Assembly: GCA_964630305.1 (NCBI GenBank)
Contig: CAZVTR010000021.1
Location: 1-39,937, forward strand
Source: JAKPPT01 sp964630305
GTDB taxonomy: Bacteria; Spirochaetota; Spirochaetia; Treponematales; UBA12059
DNA length: 39,937 nucleotides
Reading direction: 5' to 3'
Both the position numbers and the translations under genes were made by a program. Below, piece after piece: positions 38,201 to 39,937 of this stretch. Under the pieces are notes generated by a model that worked only from the letters and a program-made list of their open reading frames with translations, had not been told where the DNA came from and did not search any database. The first letter of the stretch is position 1, and each line of letters begins with the position of its first letter.

Positions 38201-39245
38201 CATTGCCAATATTCAGTTTTTTAATAAAGTACGGATTGCCAGGAACTAGCTCTATCTGCCCTGTTTCTTTTCCGTAAAACCATTCCAAGCTTTTTATTCC
38301 CACAGCATCAAATGCCCTTCCTGCAATAACAAATTCGCCGTTGACAGTCATTTTTTCGTCAGGAGCAGTAACAGCAATTTCCGGGGGCGTATTATCAACA
38401 TAGACCAGGAATACTGCAATTCCTGTGGAACCAACATTATCTTCACTCTTAAACCAGATTACCCCTGGACCATCAGGAAACTTTTTGCTGTCAAGTTGTA
38501 ACTTAAATGAAGCTTTGTTATTTTTTTTATCAAGATTGTATGCCAGTTTATTCCATGATTTTCCATGATTAATTGAATAGAGTACACCTTTTATACCATT
38601 TGCATCCGTTACAGAGCCTTCAATAGTAAACATCCCAGAAACCAGCCGGCCAAAATCTGGTTTATTAATCTCATGTAATGGTTTCATTCGGTCTAAGTTG
38701 AACATAACCGATGATACAGACCCAGGAAGTCCATTACTATCTATTCCGCGTACAAAAATAGTATGAACCCCGTCAGGCATATCATTTGTTTTAAGAAAAT
38801 AGGACCAGTACTCTTTGCCGTTTACTGTAATCCAATCACTATCATCAATGCGAATTTGTACTTCTTTAACACCATCATCATCAACGCAGGTACCAACGAT
38901 ATTCAAATCGCCACCTATTCTCATAAATGGAAGCGGGTTATTAATTTGCACGACAGGCAGATCCGATAGGGGATCTATTATTATATTAAAAGGACCGCCA
39001 AAAGAGATATTTCCAGCACTGTCAATGACACGAATAATGAGATTGTATTTACCAGGCTTAAAGCCGCTGATATCATAGAGATACTGCCAGTTTTCAAGAC
39101 CCTCAGCAGGGTTATATGTATTTCCTGGCTTTGGTGCCGGAGCAGGGGGCTCAGAAGCCGGAGGTGGCGTTTGCTCCTGAGCATTGATCAAACAAATTGC
39201 AAAAATCATGAACACAGCCAGTGTTCCTAACACCCATCGTTTCAT
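32229..39245 (-). CDS. Giant Ig-like repeat surface protein with C-terminal beta-barrel-like domain
   Basis: At 2338 residues this is the largest gene here. GGAGG precedes ATG 39245. The order is a signal peptide (cleavage near INAQ, residue 22-23), a proline-rich linker (about 25-48), then a long series of Ig/FN3-like beta domains of 80-100 residues, probably more than 20. Two repeat flavours recur: DDDGV near residues 119, 406 and 1638 (DEDGL near 2127), and DANGIK near 213, 1418 and 1730. Domains between about 560 and 1400 are more diverged. The last ~180 residues (about 2155-2338) differ: short amphipathic strands, many aromatics and a terminal phenylalanine, as in outer-membrane barrels. 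A surface fibre or adhesin anchored by its C-terminus is the likely reading, but no close family was recognised. Confidence 0.75.
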   Translation of the reverse strand: MKRWVLGTLAVFMIFAICLINAQEQTPPPASEPPAPAPKPGNTYNPAEGLENWQYLYDISGFKPGKYNLIIRVIDSAGNISFGGPFNIIIDPLSDLPVVQINNPLPFMRIGGDLNIVGTCVDDDGVKEVQIRIDDSDWITVNGKEYWSYFLKTNDMPDGVHTIFVRGIDSNGLPGSVSSVMFNLDRMKPLHEINKPDFGRLVSGMFTIEGSVTDANGIKGVLYSINHGKSWNKLAYNLDKKNNKASFKLQLDSKKFPDGPGVIWFKSEDNVGSTGIAVFLVYVDNTPPEIAVTAPDEKMTVNGEFVIAGRAFDAVGIKSLEWFYGKETGQIELVPGNPYFIKKLNIGNATGKISITFKVTDIAGNVRNTTITRTVDPAQDLPLLTVMTPKASDKLSDMLIIQGFARDDDGVAKIIWQIDKNQEQEYATDGSFAITTNGISFGTHTLSVWAVDVYGKRSNPAVIPFTWYGAGPAISVTHAADSSGQKPFVEGIELSTLDGKAVLSGVIKAENQLVKVTYAINGGTPVPLTVGKTPGDAAFTLPLPPLFGVLTVEIQAVDAAGKTGLLRVPVYGTNFARLRVGPLLDFANTDKGEVIEITQTKPLTGSFIAPYPDEQIKTVSLEPATDVVKAIQENNLVRITFNAEGITKPTKVVVITTKNRRIEAGPYVFRTGALPPAFMLSKPVFGSWQKGSIEVAGAITDGSVLAQAEVSINGGSWQPAAVKGKEFSLTVPNTGLSGPTLISVRVLSATGGEAVQNTAVMVDAAAPQIQVLAPLAGSLTADRAGGSTTFVCAIDEPLWSIASVEVIRGTAVEKIQPASVISFTANPKSGAVQVRVTDKAGNVSTINAAQNVKTTVEPYIPESRDVVKANTISIEGGPGIVLTGTDAIGAVSWSAPLFANGATDFPKELDRVIRITGAANFTIKVAGLGLNPKKPEIFYGFSKDAIATAIPLKAAKTAGEFEGTAKLPSQADGRITLWFKALDQDGQEYITRCEIEYDSTPPQVTLISPGTNAGQTFTLAVQADDLFGISKLSYKIGTEAGDFELTPGGTIGVKSISFPAKTTSLDAVITAIDGSGNRTVQTYKITLDAASFVPDIRLLTQFDGLTLTRDMPVIVYAVSNAGIRSVSVGLDAAAFGSEGEGPLFAVDPGAIPPGRRTLTAVAVDSLGNSSKKLQATFIRTGDEITIAFNAVKTKNIPVQFVQGMPVVIAEGSTLDLSVVSAVPIKVFEYRFNEGEWVKATLPTKPSPDGSLLISIPLSIKLPYGRVLLETRTEDTAGLVSARNTVLYRVAPEQTQGLEDSEKVYLIDGRFNESNVLLCKPGDTVRAYFNGRPIKTAVLSPEVPYLAVNFEGSIITVTVNGEGVGPESKLVVTTVDNEKYETSLFTIISDAEAPQLVLNNTEAPRWVKDQVQITGTVQDANGIKLLEYSLDYGQTWQASPLSTKASSESPVNLMIPLSSFADGGYQIWVRATDNAGRSSLALLPIVKDTQAPTVITVLPKNNEEVNGFILHVLEIQDAGDIAKVEYSIDGKRWDIIENDKWYPRGYLEPLPTGKDAVIPPFSGYLILERMLDLGLLTAGPELLAYRITDKAGNQTIYYPLAKDNPSFIVNINADKPVVQVSIPAEMEVMRSDFVVSGIAYDDDGVASIAWRIDGGDWQTIENTNSFSVPFKLLEIADNEHTFEAYAIDINGVKGEIAKRVFRVSRAEPVGELIEPLNTTVRGAIVLKGTASDANGIKEVWVSFDNGNTYNKAVGTTSWTYSLDTRILKDGVHSIYIRIVDNYDTPGFAAGLVSIDNTVPAVSLDTPFDGSELFGSFILGGRVSDNIALKSLVMEISPIGSAAGTIKTELPLNTVFSKAIDISKLAPGWYNLRVTATDFANNESYVARNFMVLSGQKAENIDIIFPVHGEKVSGSFAISGKVTSNKQYRRAVVYLNNEPYATVDINKEGYFNLPMKQEELSDGSLSIRVETSAEEGTVIKSETRTILYEQYGPWLTIDSISTGDFITGRPYVTGTCGWDMPVADKTDKQAWALYQQQLKERTPVKVEYSFDNGRTFMEAKGVPAYKFRLETQDYVNGELRILVRVTFANGDYAVRKVNVTVDTKKPTVTVIAPEENGRFNQKISIVGTAFDEDGLKEVGVLIRTGDKAAYSVPGFIQGSYFDAHVLGATRYETGLGLSFFDDNVKLQFALGQGFDARPTWDNIFGILTDDTPPADISRFGGYVLGLKLLANIAYLPFGYYFGPDWDFFSMSFTMGANFTYFSMQKDLANLFNPPEGRYIILSSILGQWEFAKITFKDWVVLKSYALYVEGSLIFIPSEASTSIEELVRPNIAFGVRIGLF

Positions 39246-39584
39246 ACTAACCTCCAGCCTTTCCTCTAGTTTCTATGGAAATTTAGCATTACCAATCTGC
39301 ACTATTAATTATAGTACAATTCCTTGCTAATTATCGGCGACTATATATATTTTATTATATTAATTATACCACGCATTTTCGACAATTACAATCGACAATT
39401 TTACACACAGTATAAATCTATTTAATTTGCATAATACTGCTATCTATTATTTGACTGTATCTACATTTTTGAAAAATACCTGTAGCAATTTAATTATTAG
39501 GTAAAAATCTAATAAACTCATACATTTTCTAATGCAAATCTGCCCATACTGTGTTATACTGCACAAGGGAGCAGGTACACACAT
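39246..39584. other. AT-rich 339-base intergenic region between divergent genes
   Basis: No coding region is supported here. It must hold the promoters of the giant repeat-protein gene (minus) and the receiver gene (plus). On the minus strand TATAAT occurs at 39313-39308 without a convincing -35. CGACAATT is repeated directly at 39381-39388 and 39394-39401 (13-base period), a possible regulator site. The middle is almost pure A/T (39340-39370). Confidence 0.5.
39552..39560 (+). promoter_or_regulatory. Extended -10 promoter candidate for the receiver-domain gene
   Basis: TGTTATACT (39552-39560) fits the extended -10 form TGnTATAAT with one mismatch. It lies 24 bases upstream of the ATG. No good -35 element is seen, as is common with extended -10 promoters. 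Confidence 0.4.
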
Positions 39585-39937
39585 ATGAACACCATATCAG
39601 TCTTGATTATCGATGAATCTAACCTTATTAGAGAATATTTATCTGACCTTTTTAAAAAAAGAGGTCTTTTACCCCAAACAGCTGTCAGCGGTGTTGAAGG
39701 CCTTGCAAAAATGCGCAGCAACCCACCCGATCTTATTATTCTGGATTTTCATCTCAGCAGGCTATCATGTAAAGAATTACTTCAAGAAAAGGCAAAAGAC
39801 CCCAATACAAGTTCTATACCTGTAATATTACTTGCTAACAAAATAGACCGAAATAATCTTCTGGAACTTGTCCCCTATAATATTAAAAAAGTATTTATGA
39901 AACCTTTAAAAATCGATGCATTCCTCCAGACTATTAC
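39585..39937 (+). CDS. Response regulator receiver protein (3' end outside the window)
   Basis: An open frame from ATG 39585 runs to the window edge with no stop (117 residues seen). It is a CheY-like receiver: the acidic pair D10-E11 in LIIDES, phosphoacceptor D54 in LIILDFH, and the conserved lysine in FMKPL. At the Thr/Ser switch position the strand reads VILLANK, so the usual hydroxyl residue seems to be alanine. GGAGCAGG lies about 10 bases upstream of the start. An output domain, if any, lies beyond the window. Confidence 0.88.
   Translation, partial: MNTISVLIIDESNLIREYLSDLFKKRGLLPQTAVSGVEGLAKMRSNPPDLIILDFHLSRLSCKELLQEKAKDPNTSSIPVILLANKIDRNNLLELVPYNIKKVFMKPLKIDAFLQTI

Noticed and set aside
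32229..39245. DNA repeats in the giant gene as a CRISPR array or tandem satellite
   Set aside because: The similarity is at protein level with diverged DNA and no constant repeat/spacer length.

Overview
The window looks like a piece of an AT-rich chromosome from a fermentative, probably Treponema-like spirochaete. This placement is inferred from several features together: a short alanyl-tRNA synthetase without the C-Ala domain, a 7TM-DISM receptor fused to a SpoIIE-type domain, an orphan chemoreceptor, CtfAB/AtoDA-type CoA-transferase subunits, an NhaC antiporter, and outer-membrane proteins including a giant Ig-like repeat protein. No rRNA, tRNA, IS element, prophage gene or CRISPR array was seen. 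Genes are packed tightly, and many neighbours overlap by 1-8 bases.

Layout. (1) 38-3991, minus strand: a small DNA-repair operon made of a Mre11/SbcD (YhaO)-like nuclease, a Rad50 (YhaN)-like ATPase with a membrane hairpin, and a family-6 hypoxanthine-DNA glycosylase. (2) 4034-9945, plus strand: a cobalamin-binding protein carrying the CarH-type Wx9EH motif, a soluble histidine kinase, then aroB-aroK-aroA-aroC. The kinase and the four aro genes overlap stop-to-start, so a sensory pair and half of the shikimate pathway appear to be one transcription unit. (3) 9942-17871: alaS and a 7TM-DISM/SpoIIE-like protein (minus), a membrane protein ending in a PTS EIIA-like domain (plus), and a HisKA_2 histidine kinase (minus). 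(4) 17961-22559: pepT, a DapF-fold protein, rnhB and nhaC, with a strong terminator after nhaC. (5) 22652-24758: a small exported protein and a two-subunit CoA-transferase. (6) 24881-30681, minus strand: a chemoreceptor with its own promoter, and a trxB-nagZ-GNAT operon. (7) 30833-39245: an exported transglutaminase-like protein converging on a 2338-residue Ig-like repeat protein with a beta-rich C-terminus. (8) A receiver-domain protein enters at 39585 and runs off the window.

The most unusual parts are the B12-sensor/kinase/aro operon, the SpoIIE-like domain that has lost three metal-binding aspartates, the membrane-EIIA fusion, and the giant surface protein. No defence or mobile system was recognised. 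All assignments come from reading motifs by eye, with no database search.
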